A DNA stretch of 64,000 bases, from NCBI RefSeq assembly GCF_022921115.1, contig NZ_CP095075.1, positions 1,564,001 to 1,628,000 on the forward strand, in the 5' to 3' direction. The notes below the pieces were generated by a model. That model was not told the origin of the DNA and did no database searches. It was given only the letters and a program-made list of their open reading frames with translations. Below are positions 33,818 to 42,782 of this stretch, piece after piece. A program made the translations under genes and the position numbers. Every line of letters starts with the position of its first letter. Position 1 is the first letter of the stretch. The DNA is from Halobacillus amylolyticus. Lineage in GTDB: Bacteria; Bacillota; Bacilli; Bacillales; Halobacillaceae.

Positions 33818-34008
33818 CCTAAAGCAAATCAACGTCAGAATTCTCATCATGTTCCAGCGAACCTTCCAATAAAATTGCCATCACTCGCGGGATCACCCCT
33901 CAAACTCTCCGTCACAATTTTATCCTCTAGCAACCCCCTTTTTACAACACAGATTGCATCATCAAACCATTGAAGGATTTTCCTGACAAATCTTATAGGA
34001 GTGATTTT

Positions 34009-34974
34009 TTGAAAAAACGAACCAAAACGTTGACACACAGCCAACTTGAGACATTACTTAATCGCTTGCTCCCGGCTCATTTTAAACGAAGCGACGTCGA
34101 AGCACAGTTTTTAAAACAGTCGGCCGGCCACTTCGGGGAATCCACTGCCGACCACTACCTCAAATACCTTCCTCACGACCGTTACCACGTTATTCAAGAC
34201 CTTCGTCTCTTTGATGGAATCCAGTATTTTCAAATCGATGCATTGATCATCTGTACCGAATTCCTCCTCATTCTTGAGGTGAAGAACTATAAAGGAAAAC
34301 TCATTTTCGACTTTGAACATAACCAGCTTTTTCGCGAACACAATGGTCCAAAAGATATTTTCGCCGATCCCTTCTTACAAGTCGAGCACCAGGAGATTCA
34401 GCTTGAACGCTGGCTCGATCAGTTTAACTTCCCCGCCCTGCCCATCCAATCCTTCGTCGTCGTAGCAAACCCCAACACAATTATTAAAACCCACGGCCGT
34501 GATCCTCTACGATTAAAGCACCGAATCGTCCGTGCTAAAAAACTGTATACCATGATCGAAACCACAAGAGCCCAATTCAGTCAGAGCATGTTGGCACCGG
34601 AACAATTAAACGAATTGGTTTATCTCCTCCAAAAAGAAAATACCCCTTATCGAGGAGGATCAATTCTTGAACGCTTCGATCTCACGGTTGATGACCTGAT
34701 CATGGGCGTGCAATGTTCGAAATGCCGCACTTATCCCATGTCTCGAAAGCGTGATCACTGGTGCTGTTTGACGTGCGGATTTAAATCTGGGGATGCTCAC
34801 TTGAAAACGCTACGGGATTACCAGCTATTAATTGCTGATGAGATTACCAATTCTGAATTTAGAAGGTTTGCTTGTTTATCTTCCAGAAAAGTTGCCTGGA
34901 AGTTGCTTTCAGAAACTTGTGCCCAGCAATCCGGTCAGACGAAAGACCGAAAATATGTTCTCGATTTCGTTTAG
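34009..34974 (+). CDS. NERD domain protein with C-terminal zinc ribbon
   Basis: 321 residues. The nuclease-related NERD domain covers about 35-150. It has GHFGESTADHYLKYL, the acidic QIDALIICTEFLLILEVKNY (D and E-x-K nuclease-fold residues) and GPKDIFADPFLQVEHQ. A helical linker leads to a Cys4 zinc ribbon (CSKC...CCLTCG, about 237-264). NERD proteins are thought to act on DNA, but their role is not established. The frame opens at 33970, but AGGAG lies 7 bases before the TTG at 34009. The stop codon lies inside the first unit of a 21-bp repeat array. Confidence 0.85.
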   Translation: MKKRTKTLTHSQLETLLNRLLPAHFKRSDVEAQFLKQSAGHFGESTADHYLKYLPHDRYHVIQDLRLFDGIQYFQIDALIICTEFLLILEVKNYKGKLIFDFEHNQLFREHNGPKDIFADPFLQVEHQEIQLERWLDQFNFPALPIQSFVVVANPNTIIKTHGRDPLRLKHRIVRAKKLYTMIETTRAQFSQSMLAPEQLNELVYLLQKENTPYRGGSILERFDLTVDDLIMGVQCSKCRTYPMSRKRDHWCCLTCGFKSGDAHLKTLRDYQLLIADEITNSEFRRFACLSSRKVAWKLLSETCAQQSGQTKDRKYVLDFV

Positions 34975-35095
34975 GGAACAAACAATCGGAGTTAGAGAAC
35001 AATCCTCTCGAGAAAGTGAACAATCACGTTGAGTTAAAGAACAATCCTTCATCGTTAAAGAACAATCCCTTGACGTTAGAGAACAATCACCATCG
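34970..35095 (+). repeat. Array of six degenerate 21-bp tandem repeats
   Basis: Six head-to-tail units of exactly 21 bp starting at 34970, 34991, 35012, 35033, 35054 and 35075. The conserved part is GTTA(G/A)AGAACAATC; the last seven bases vary. The first unit contains the NERD stop. A related seven-unit array lies at 50373-50519. Confidence 0.85.
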
Positions 35096-35114
35096 CCCAA
35101 CTCAAACAAAACAT

Positions 35115-35150
35115 AAAAACGGAAGGGAACTTATCGTTTCCCTTCCGTTT
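35115..35150 (-). terminator. Terminator of the proHJA operon
   Basis: AAACGGAAGGGAA/TTCCCTTCCGTTT, 13-bp perfect stem with an 8-nt loop. TTTTTATG-like T residues follow on the minus strand. Confidence 0.8.
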
Positions 35151-35161
35151 AGTCCAAACCT

Positions 35162-36424
35162 TTATCGAATTTGGCCGTCGCCCTTCATTAGGAATTTAAT
35201 TGTCGTTAGTGCTGGCAATCCCATTGGGCCACGGGCATGCAATTTCTGAGTTGAAATTCCGATTTCGGCTCCAAAGCCTAAGGCGCTGCCATCAGTGAAA
35301 CGTGTTGATGCATTGTGGTAAAGTGCTGCGGCATCAACGAGATTCAAGAAGGTTTGCGCGGCTTTTTTATCTTCAGTTACGATCGCTTCCGAATGCTTCG
35401 TGCCATACGTTTCAATGTGGGCGATCGCTTCGGTAATGTCCTCAACTGATTTTACAGCGATATCTGTGCTTAGATATTCATTCGCCCAGTCTTCTTCGCC
35501 AGCGAGCACGGCTCCTGGAATAACCGTCATGACATGTTCATCGCCATGAACATGAATGTTATTTTTTTGCAGGGCTTCAACTAAGGCTTCGCTGTTTTGC
35601 TCAAGCCAGTCCTTATGAACGATGAGCGTTTCAGCCGCATTACATACAGCAGGACGGTCCGTCTTCGCATTAATCAAAATGTTGATCGCTTTTTCCACAT
35701 CAGCATTTTGATCAACATAAATGTGGCAGTTACCGACACCTGTTTCAAGCACAGGGACAGTTGCGTTTTCCACAACAGCCTGGATCAGCTTTCCACCACC
35801 ACGTGGAATCAGGACATCCACATGTTCTTTCATTGTGAAAAGTTGATTCGTCGCAGCGCGGTCTGTGCTGGCAATGAATTGAACCGCTTCGCTAGGAATC
35901 TTCGTTTCAGCAAGACCTTTGTGCATGACTTCAACGATCGCCTGGTTAGAGTTGATGGCTGAAGAACCACCTTTAAGAATAATTGCATTCCCGGACTTAA
36001 GGGCAAGTCCTGTCGCATCAACGGTTACGTTCGGTCGCGCTTCGTAAATCATACCGATCACACCAAGGGGCACGGTTACTTTTTCAACTTGGAGACCATT
36101 GTCTAATGTCCAATCAGAAAGAATGTTGCCCGTTGGATCATCAAGCTTAGCTACTTCACGCAAACCTTTAGCAAAATCCTCCACGCGTTCTTTTGATAAA
36201 GAAAGTCGATCCATAAACGCTTCAGAAAATCCTTTTTCACGGCCGTTCTCAAGATCTTTTTCATTAGCTGTTAAAATCGTTTCGTATTCTTTTTCTAGAA
36301 AATCTGCTAAGTGGATGAGTGCTTCATTCTTTTCCTCTGTGGAAAGAACCATTAGTTTCTTTGATGCTTTTTTCGCTTCAATCGCTTGTGCCTCAACGTT
36401 CACATTGCTTTTTGTTAGTGTCAT
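35162..36424 (-). CDS. proA: Gamma-glutamyl phosphate reductase
   Basis: Second step of proline synthesis: NADPH-dependent reduction of gamma-glutamyl phosphate to the semialdehyde. 420 residues. The aldehyde-dehydrogenase-fold catalytic Cys lies in DRPAVCNAAETLIVH (about 245-259). GVIGMIYEARPNVTVDATGL, ILKGGSSAINSN and the C-terminal LHARGPMGLPALTT are family blocks. GAGGAGGT precedes the ATG. It is the third gene of proH-proJ-proA, as in the salt-responsive proline operon of Halobacillus. Confidence 0.96.
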   Translation of the reverse strand: MTLTKSNVNVEAQAIEAKKASKKLMVLSTEEKNEALIHLADFLEKEYETILTANEKDLENGREKGFSEAFMDRLSLSKERVEDFAKGLREVAKLDDPTGNILSDWTLDNGLQVEKVTVPLGVIGMIYEARPNVTVDATGLALKSGNAIILKGGSSAINSNQAIVEVMHKGLAETKIPSEAVQFIASTDRAATNQLFTMKEHVDVLIPRGGGKLIQAVVENATVPVLETGVGNCHIYVDQNADVEKAINILINAKTDRPAVCNAAETLIVHKDWLEQNSEALVEALQKNNIHVHGDEHVMTVIPGAVLAGEEDWANEYLSTDIAVKSVEDITEAIAHIETYGTKHSEAIVTEDKKAAQTFLNLVDAAALYHNASTRFTDGSALGFGAEIGISTQKLHARGPMGLPALTTIKFLMKGDGQIR

Positions 36425-36478
36425 CCAAGACCTCCTCGATATTTTTGAAACCGTAAAAGCTTCCTACTGAAACTTTAC

Positions 36479-37612
36479 CTAAACGCCTACCGGTAATGAA
36501 ACTTCTAAGTGACAAACTAGATCTTTACTTTCAATGGCTGCTAGTTCATAGGATTCAAGTTCTGGTTCAGTTAAGCCGATCATTTTTTTCAGTTGTTCTG
36601 ACGAATAATTGACGACACCAAGACCTACTTCTTCACCTTCCAAGTCATGAATACGGACAACGGCGCCTTTTTTGAAACGGCCGCTTACGTGATGGACATT
36701 CATTGGCAAGAGACTTTCTTTCATACCAACGATCGTTTCTCTAGCGCGGTGATCGATTGTAACATCGCCTTCAGGTCCAGAGTTAAACGCAATCCATTGC
36801 TTTTTCTGGTTTAAATTCTCTTGTTCTGAAGTTGGCTCAAAGTAAGTGCCAACCGCCTTGCCATAAACGGCATTATAAACGATTCCGTCTGTGCTAGCTT
36901 TCCCTAAGAAAGAGGAAATCCCTGAGGCCATCGCAATCTTAAAAGCATCAATTTTAGACTTCATACCGCCTGTTCCTACTTCACTTCCCGGATCGCCAGC
37001 AGCGGCTTCAATTTCCGGTGTAATTTCGTGAACTCGATCAAGTAGTTGAGCATTTTCGTCTTTTCGTGGGTCTGCATCATAAAGGCCATCTATATCTGAT
37101 AGGATAATCAGATCATCCGCATCTACAAGGCCCGCTACTTTCGCGGATAACGTATCATTATCCCCAAATTTTAGTCGATCGATCGTGATTGTATCATTTT
37201 CGTTAACAATCGGGATAATGCCGCGTTCCAAGAGTACATTGATTGTATTACGTGCGTTATTATATCTGTTTTCATCTGAGAAGTCACTGCGTGTAATGAG
37301 GATTTGCGAACCCATATACCCGTGGGATAAAAAGAGGTCGGAGTATGATTCCATTAACAATCCTTGGCCTATCGAAGCTGCGGCCTGCTTTTCTGGTAAG
37401 GACTCAGGACGTGATAAGCATCCAAGTTTACGATATCCTGCTGCAACGGCTCCTGAAGATACGAGAAGCACTTCATGACCATCATCTTTAAGGCGCACAA
37501 CTTCATCGACAAGCTTCTCTAGCTTGCGTCGGCTGATTTCCCCGTGAAGACTTGTTAATGAACTACTTCCAATTTTAATGACTATGCGTTTCTTATTTGT
37601 TTCGTTAACCAA
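36479..37612 (-). CDS. proJ: Glutamate 5-kinase
   Basis: First step of proline synthesis, ATP-dependent phosphorylation of glutamate. 377 residues: amino-acid-kinase domain (KIGSSSLTS, LVSSGAVAAGYRKL, NENDTITIDRLKFGDNDTL, GTGGMKSKIDAFKIA) and a C-terminal PUA domain from about 280. The frame extends to 37669, but AGGAG lies 7 bases before the TTG at 37612, giving MVNETNKKRIVIKIGSSSL. I use proJ by analogy to the osmoadaptive set because the operon also carries proH and proA; proB would be the housekeeping name. Confidence 0.93.
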   Translation of the reverse strand: MVNETNKKRIVIKIGSSSLTSLHGEISRRKLEKLVDEVVRLKDDGHEVLLVSSGAVAAGYRKLGCLSRPESLPEKQAAASIGQGLLMESYSDLFLSHGYMGSQILITRSDFSDENRYNNARNTINVLLERGIIPIVNENDTITIDRLKFGDNDTLSAKVAGLVDADDLIILSDIDGLYDADPRKDENAQLLDRVHEITPEIEAAAGDPGSEVGTGGMKSKIDAFKIAMASGISSFLGKASTDGIVYNAVYGKAVGTYFEPTSEQENLNQKKQWIAFNSGPEGDVTIDHRARETIVGMKESLLPMNVHHVSGRFKKGAVVRIHDLEGEEVGLGVVNYSSEQLKKMIGLTEPELESYELAAIESKDLVCHLEVSLPVGV

Positions 37613-37669
37613 CTTATCACTCCTATTTCTCCGTGTTGTTCTACCTATATGGGTCGATGACTCGTTCAT

Positions 37670-38512
37670 TTATTTTTGTCCCACTAGCATTCCTTCTAGT
37701 TCTTTACTCATTTCCTTTGAGCGGCTGGCAGCACCTTTAATCGCTTCTGAGATGGCTTTTCCCCCACCGGCACGATTTAATGCATCAAGACCTGCTGCTG
37801 TTGTTCCGTTAGGTGAAGTGACATTTTCACGCAATTCGGATGGAGTAATATCTTGTTCTAACATCATTTTCGCTGCTCCAAGCAGTGTTTGCGCACCAAT
37901 TTCTCTTAATGTTTCACGATCCAAGCCCTCAGCACTTCCTGTTTCCTCAATGTGTTCCATTAAATAATAGAAGTAAGCCGGTCCGCTTCCCGCAATTCCT
38001 GTGAAAACATCCATTTTATCTTCTTCAATCACAAACACTTCACCGATCGATTTCAATAATTCTTTAGCCACGAGAACATTATCCATCGCAGTAAAATGCC
38101 CTGGGCAAACAGCGGTTGCTGATTCCCTAAGCATACTTGACGTATTTGGCATCACACGAATGACTTGTTGTTGATCATTCAAACGTTCTTCCATATAAGA
38201 AGTAGAAATGCCTGCAAGTACAGATACAAGCACTTGATTTGGGGTGATTTTATGTCTTAAATCTTCAAGAACCGCATCAATATCTTTTGGCTTCATAGCT
38301 AAAATAAATTGATCCACTTCTGAAAAATTTAATTCATCTTTTAAAACTGTCCGTACACCATATTTATTTTCAATCTCATTTAGACGATCTTGATTACTTC
38401 TATTCGTAACAATTATTTGTTCTGCAGGAATGTTCCCGGATTCAACCATTCCAGAAATCATCGCTTCCGCCATGGATCCTGCACCTAGAAAAGCAATCGT
38501 TTGTTTGATCAT
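37670..38512 (-). CDS. proH: Pyrroline-5-carboxylate reductase
   Basis: Last step of proline synthesis. 280 residues with the N-terminal cofactor motif IAFLGAGSMAEAMISGMV, VSVLAGISTSYME, VIRVMPNTSSMLRES, the catalytic-domain GIAGSGPAYFYYLMEHIEE and the C-terminal NVTSPNGTTAAGLDALNRAG. First gene of the operon proH-proJ-proA, matching the order known for osmotically induced proline synthesis. A TTGATA...TATAAA pair with a rather long 19-bp spacer (38566-38596, minus strand) is a candidate promoter; poor spacing is common in osmoregulated promoters. GGGAGAG lies 10 bases before the ATG. Confidence 0.94.
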   Translation of the reverse strand: MIKQTIAFLGAGSMAEAMISGMVESGNIPAEQIIVTNRSNQDRLNEIENKYGVRTVLKDELNFSEVDQFILAMKPKDIDAVLEDLRHKITPNQVLVSVLAGISTSYMEERLNDQQQVIRVMPNTSSMLRESATAVCPGHFTAMDNVLVAKELLKSIGEVFVIEEDKMDVFTGIAGSGPAYFYYLMEHIEETGSAEGLDRETLREIGAQTLLGAAKMMLEQDITPSELRENVTSPNGTTAAGLDALNRAGGGKAISEAIKGAASRSKEMSKELEGMLVGQK

Positions 38513-38794
38513 ATGAGTTAATCTCTCCCGTTCACGTTTTTTGTTCGCTCTTTAATATGACGTTTTTTATACTAACACTTGCGAAATGTATATCAAGGGT
38601 TTAAAGGCAAGTCATGCTTATATACTCCAATTAGTTAGCGTAAGCGGTTTCATGGAGAGTTATTTGTCATTCATCCTCTCTCATCGCAAATAATTACGTC
38701 TCACGCGCGTATATGGAGATTGTTTTTTTGAAAAATTGCAGATAAACCCCACAAACCGCTATAAGTGATAGAACATTAGTAAAATGAAATTGAC

Positions 38795-38830
38795 CAAAAA
38801 AAGACCCGATGCTATGTGCAGCATTCGGGT
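38795..38830 (-). terminator. Terminator of the thioredoxin-like gene
   Basis: On the minus strand ACCCGAATGCT/AGCATCGGGT (one bulge) with a 6-nt loop is followed by CTTTTTTT. Confidence 0.8.
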
Positions 38831-38838
38831 AATCGTGT

Positions 38839-39165
38839 TTACTCTTGTATAAATCGATTATATTTGGCTAACTGCTGGTTTAGTTCCTCCATTGGCACAA
38901 AACGTGCTTTGCGAAACAGTTCCTTTCCTTCAGAAAAGACGATCACGGCAGGCACTGTAAATACCGTGTATCTCCCTGCAATCATTTTAACTTCATTAAC
39001 GTCCACATGGATCGATGTAAAACGAGGATACTCTTCAAGTAGTTTTTCAATCTGTGGAAGCAGGCTATGGCAGACTGAACAGCCTCGGCTGGAAATATAA
39101 ACTAATGAAAGCAGCTCCTCATTAATGACATTCTGAACCTCATCGATCGTTTGAATTTGTCTCAT
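38839..39165 (-). CDS. Thioredoxin-like protein (YtpP type)
   Basis: 108 residues of thioredoxin fold. The redox pair is in SSRGCSVCHSLLPQIEKLL (CSVC), and the cis-Pro in VFTVPAVIVFSEGKEL. This CxxC differs from the CGPC of true thioredoxin, so its redox potential and partners probably differ. Start ATG at 39165 with GAGGTGA just upstream; the GTG three codons earlier is part of that ribosome binding site. Monocistronic. Confidence 0.87.
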   Translation of the reverse strand: MRQIQTIDEVQNVINEELLSLVYISSRGCSVCHSLLPQIEKLLEEYPRFTSIHVDVNEVKMIAGRYTVFTVPAVIVFSEGKELFRKARFVPMEELNQQLAKYNRFIQE

Positions 39166-39184
39166 AGTTGTCACCTCATTGATT

Positions 39185-39492
39185 AACTACCATTGTAGCA
39201 GGTCTTAATCGATATTTCACTGAAATGTGCCTTCGACCGTTACAATAGGGGTGAGCAAGTTTATGAACATCGACAACATCTTACTTGCCGACTTACTAGT
39301 ATAAGCAAGAATTTTTTTAAAAAGGAAAGACTGAGTGCATACGACCTATTCCTACCCCGATTCAATGGACGATTATTAGTCTGTTTACTCTTATCTCCAA
39401 TAAATTTGCCTTGTCCGAGCAGGTACAAATGAAAAATTGACCTATCCATCTAGCATATATTTATATAGGTAGAAAGTCGTCTGAATAAGGGT
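39185..39492. other. Intergenic stretch, nothing identified
   Basis: Contains no convincing gene, RNA or strong promoter. The 62-codon frame at 39261-39449 on the minus strand has no ribosome binding site and no protein-like composition. Confidence 0.4.
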
Positions 39493-40110
39493 TTACTGAA
39501 GCTGTTGCGGTGGATTTTGGTTCCGTCCCTTATCTTCTACTTCTTTAAAAATATCATTGCTATTTGATTTAGGAGACTCCTGAACACCGACATTTGATCC
39601 TAAAGCATTCTTGAGGCTTAGAATTTCTTTCTTCATATCTTCTATGTCCTGCTTAGTTGCAGGTTTGTTATCTTCCTTCAGTTCATAACCGACTTGTCCA
39701 TTCGGTTCAAGTGTCGCCGATTTCAAATCACTAATTGCCGTAACATTTTGCTGCCTTAGTTTCATTTCAAGCTGATCCACAGTAAACCGAAGTTTTTTTA
39801 GATTTTTTTCATCGAGCTGTCCATTCCTAATGATAGGCACAGACTCACCAGTAATAAACTTTTCCAGCCAATTCATCTTTACCTGTCCATATTCGATAAC
39901 GACTAGTGTAAGCACAAGCACTGCCCCGACGCCAAACGTTGTCCAAACGTTTCTTCCTGCCACAGGCTGAATCAATAATGAACCAATCCCAATCATAATC
40001 ACCGTTTGGGCTAACGTCATTTGAGAAATTGACTTTCTCCCTGCGATTCTTAAAATTAAGGTGCCTACAACAATAATTAAAACGGCTTTCCATATCCAAT
40101 CCCAATCCAT
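39493..40110 (-). CDS. DUF421 (YetF/YkjA-like) membrane protein
   Basis: 205 residues. Three membrane segments at the N-terminus (KAVLIIVVGTLILRIAG, QTVIMIGIGSLLIQPVAG and FGVGAVLVLTLVVIEY) are followed by a cytoplasmic DUF421 domain (GESVPIIRNGQLDEKNLKKL, VDQLEMKLRQQNV, SDLKSATLEPNGQVGYEL) and a charged tail. YetF-type proteins occur in spore and vegetative membranes with no fixed function. The frame is open to 40170, but AGGAGG lies 6 bases before the ATG at 40110. Divergent from argS. Confidence 0.85.
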   Translation of the reverse strand: MDWDWIWKAVLIIVVGTLILRIAGRKSISQMTLAQTVIMIGIGSLLIQPVAGRNVWTTFGVGAVLVLTLVVIEYGQVKMNWLEKFITGESVPIIRNGQLDEKNLKKLRFTVDQLEMKLRQQNVTAISDLKSATLEPNGQVGYELKEDNKPATKQDIEDMKKEILSLKNALGSNVGVQESPKSNSNDIFKEVEDKGRNQNPPQQLQ

Positions 40111-40169
40111 AATCATCCTCCTCGCTCCCTTAGTGTGCCATAGTATAAAGCAACTATTCGAAAAAAGCA

Positions 40170-40198
40170 TTGCAATCCATGTAGCACTCCGCTATAAT
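40170..40198 (+). promoter_or_regulatory. Promoter of the argS T-box leader
   Basis: TTGCAA, 17-bp spacer, TATAAT. It lies just ahead of the T-box leader, so transcription starts near 40205. Confidence 0.75.
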
Positions 40199-40214
40199 CT
40201 GAACAATACCTAAA

Positions 40215-40440
40215 TTCAGCGATAAAGAGAGTAACTCTTAGGAAGTCGCCTAGCGAGTCAGGAATGGTGTGAGCCTGACCGATTCCTCATGAGTGAACCG
40301 GACTTTGGAGAAGCCGCTCCGAAACATAGTAGGAGCCCGCCGGGGATGACCCCCGTTATCAACTTCAAGTGGCTGCTTGCAGCTATAAGAGTGGTACCGC
40401 GAGCCTAAACCTCGTCTCTTCAATGAGACGAGGTTTTTTT
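40215..40440 (+). promoter_or_regulatory. T-box riboswitch of argS
   Basis: tRNA-sensing leader that permits argS read-through when uncharged tRNA-Arg rises. Seen in order: stem I base (AGAGAGTAACTC), the GGAAGTCGCC arm, the distal-loop type sequence GGAATGGTGTGAGCCTGACC, and a GTGAACCGGAC stretch. In that stretch CGG (40299-40301) is the likely arginine specifier. The T-box AAGAGTGGTACCGCGAG lies at 40388-40404, and a terminator (CCTCGTCTC/GAGACGAGG then seven T) at 40409-40440. The specifier assignment is by position and downstream gene. Confidence 0.93.
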
Positions 40441-40463
40441 ATATTTAAGAGGAGGAATTAACT

Positions 40464-42146
40464 ATGGAAAAAAACGTCCTTGCCTTACAGCTATCCCACC
40501 TACTAGGAGAAGAGTACAGCCGCGACTGGGTGTACTCGCTCATTGAAATTCCTAAGCAAGAAAAACTCGGCGATTTGGCGTTCCCATGTTTTCAACTCGC
40601 CAAATCGTTTCGTCAGTCCCCTGCCAAAATTGCTGATCAACTTGCACCGCGATTGAAACATGATTTGTTTGCGAGCGTTCAACCAACCGGAGGGTATATC
40701 AACATCTTCCTCAATCAGCGCTTCGTCACTGAACATACGCTTAAACAACTGTTAACATCAGGCACAGACTATGGCTCTCATGAGTTTGGAGCAAACAAAA
40801 ACGTTGTGCTCGATATGTCTGCACCTAATATTGCTAAACCCTTTTCTATGGGACACTTGCGCTCGACTGTCATCGGTAATGCGCTTGCTAACTTAGCGGA
40901 AAAATGTGGCTATGAAACAGTAAAAATCAACTATATAGGTGATTATGGTACACAGTTTGGCAAGCTGCTTGCTGCCTACAAAAAGTGGGGGGACGAGGAA
41001 CAAGTCCGTGCTAATCCACTCCCTGAGCTAACGAAGATGTATGTTAAGTACCATGGGGCATCACAACATGATCCTACCCTCATCGAAAATGGCCGTGATT
41101 GGTTCAAGAAACTTGAACAGAATGACCCTGAAGCCATTAACCTTTGGAAGTGGTTTAAAGATGCCTCATTGACAGAATTCAATAAGATCTATGACCTGCT
41201 TGGTATTTCGTTCGATCTCACGCGCGGGGAAGCCTATTACAATGACAAAATGGATGCAACCGTTGATTTATTAAAAGAGAGACAATTATTAACGGAATCG
41301 GACGGTGCTATGGTGGTACCTTTAGATGAAGAGGGTCTCCCTCCTTGTTTAATTAAGAAAAGCAATGGGACAACGATTTATGCCACACGTGATTTGACCG
41401 CTGCCATTGATCGCTATCGCAGCTATCAATTTGACGAGGCACTCTATGTGGTTGGCCACGAGCAGACGCTCCACTTCCAGCAGATCAAGCATGTATTAAC
41501 GAAACTAAACCTGCCGTGGGCCCAAGATATTAAACATATTTCGTTTGGGATGATGCTTCAGAATGGTACAAAAATGTCGACAAGGAGAGGCAAAACGATT
41601 TTATTAGAAAAGGTGCTAAAAGAGGCGATTGAGCGAGCAAGAGCGAATATTGAGGAGAAGAATCCTGGCTTGGCTGATAAGGATCTGGTGGCGGAGCAGG
41701 TCGGGGCTGGTGCAGTTATCTTTCATGATTTGAAACATGACCGTCGTAATGATGTGGAGTTTTCACTTGAGGATATGTTGACGTTTGAAGGTGATACGGC
41801 ACCATATCTGCAGTATGCATATGTGCGAGCCCAGTCGATTCTTGATAAGGGCGGGTTTGAGCTTGATAAAGCTGATGCTTCCCTTGATGACTCACTGGCA
41901 TGGCCTTTAGTAAAACAGTTGCGTCATTTTCCTAATGTTGTTGAAAAGGCTTATAGGGAATACGATCCATCGAAGATCGCGAGGTATTTGCTTGATGCAG
42001 CAAAAATGTTCAATAAGTATTATGCGGGTACACGAATTTTGCAGGATAATCAGCTGGATGCGCGTTTAACGTTGGTGCACGGCTTTTCACTCGTAATCAA
42101 AGAGGGGCTGCGTTTACTCGGTATTCAGGCACCCGAAAAAATGTAG
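40464..42146 (+). CDS. argS: Arginyl-tRNA synthetase
   Basis: Class I synthetase charging tRNA-Arg. 560 residues, as in Bacillus. Arg-specific N-terminal domain (about 1-110), then the HIGH-like motif in SAPNIAKPFSMGHLRSTVIG (the HLRS form usual for ArgS), GDYGTQFGKLLAAY, and a KMSKS-like KMSTRRGKT (about 373). The C-terminal anticodon-binding domain includes LQYAYVRAQSIL. GAGGAGG lies 7 bases before the ATG. Expression is controlled by the T-box leader in front. The kinase-like gene follows after 14 bases, so the two are likely co-transcribed. Confidence 0.97.
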   Translation: MEKNVLALQLSHLLGEEYSRDWVYSLIEIPKQEKLGDLAFPCFQLAKSFRQSPAKIADQLAPRLKHDLFASVQPTGGYINIFLNQRFVTEHTLKQLLTSGTDYGSHEFGANKNVVLDMSAPNIAKPFSMGHLRSTVIGNALANLAEKCGYETVKINYIGDYGTQFGKLLAAYKKWGDEEQVRANPLPELTKMYVKYHGASQHDPTLIENGRDWFKKLEQNDPEAINLWKWFKDASLTEFNKIYDLLGISFDLTRGEAYYNDKMDATVDLLKERQLLTESDGAMVVPLDEEGLPPCLIKKSNGTTIYATRDLTAAIDRYRSYQFDEALYVVGHEQTLHFQQIKHVLTKLNLPWAQDIKHISFGMMLQNGTKMSTRRGKTILLEKVLKEAIERARANIEEKNPGLADKDLVAEQVGAGAVIFHDLKHDRRNDVEFSLEDMLTFEGDTAPYLQYAYVRAQSILDKGGFELDKADASLDDSLAWPLVKQLRHFPNVVEKAYREYDPSKIARYLLDAAKMFNKYYAGTRILQDNQLDARLTLVHGFSLVIKEGLRLLGIQAPEKM

Positions 42147-42160
42147 CAGGAGGTAGACTG

Positions 42161-42706
42161 ATGGAGTGGTTGAAAAATAATAAGAAGAATCTTTTACTCG
42201 TTGGGATTGATGGCTGTGGCGGTGCGGGCAAAAGCACGTTGGCCGACCATATTTTATCGATCGCAACAGAGGGTATTGTCATTCATATGGATGACTTCTA
42301 CCTTCCTTCCCACGAACGCAAGGAGATGCCGGACATTGGCGGACATTTTGATTGGAAGCGTGTGCTGCACCAAGTGATCAAACCTTTGTCGGAAAGATCT
42401 CCCGCCGAATATCAACGTTACGACTGGGATCATGATGAGCTTGCGGAATGGCACCATGTTTCTGCTTCGGGTGTTGTTGTCGTTGAAGGATGTTATGCTA
42501 CACGTGATGATCTACGCCCTTATTATGATTATACAATCTGGGTCGATTGCCCTCGAGAAGTCCGACTTAAGCGGGGACTTGAACGGGATGGACAAGAGGC
42601 GCTCCCTTTCTGGCTTGACTGGATGGAACAGGAAGATCGTTATATTGAAATACAGCACCCACGGGACCAAGTCGACTTCATTATTAAGGGAACGAGAAAT
42701 AATTAA
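42161..42706 (+). CDS. Uridine kinase-like P-loop protein
   Basis: 181 residues of the uridine kinase/phosphoribulokinase-like P-loop family. Walker A is GIDGCGGAGKST (about 15-26). IHMDDFYLP supplies the acidic base-binding segment, VVVVEGCYA the Walker-B-like strand, and RLKRGLERDG the lid arginines. The substrate may be a nucleoside or another small molecule. Its ATG has GGAGGT 7 bases before and it begins 14 bases after argS, so it probably shares the T-box. That linkage to argS is unexplained. Confidence 0.8.
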   Translation: MEWLKNNKKNLLLVGIDGCGGAGKSTLADHILSIATEGIVIHMDDFYLPSHERKEMPDIGGHFDWKRVLHQVIKPLSERSPAEYQRYDWDHDELAEWHHVSASGVVVVEGCYATRDDLRPYYDYTIWVDCPREVRLKRGLERDGQEALPFWLDWMEQEDRYIEIQHPRDQVDFIIKGTRNN

Positions 42707-42782
42707 GCAAAAATATATATTTTGGTCGCCGCTTTCCGTTATAATGGTATTTTGTTAGGAACCTAAATAAAGGAGCATATCT

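Noticed and set aside
34970..35095. CRISPR array
   Set aside because: Units are directly tandem at 21 bp with only a 7-bp variable part, so there are no spacers; no cas genes are present.
35597..35962. 121-codon ORF antisense to proA
   Set aside because: Mirror frame of a well-defined gene with no start signal.
39261..39449. 62-codon minus-strand ORF
   Set aside because: No ribosome binding site; sequence does not look like a protein.
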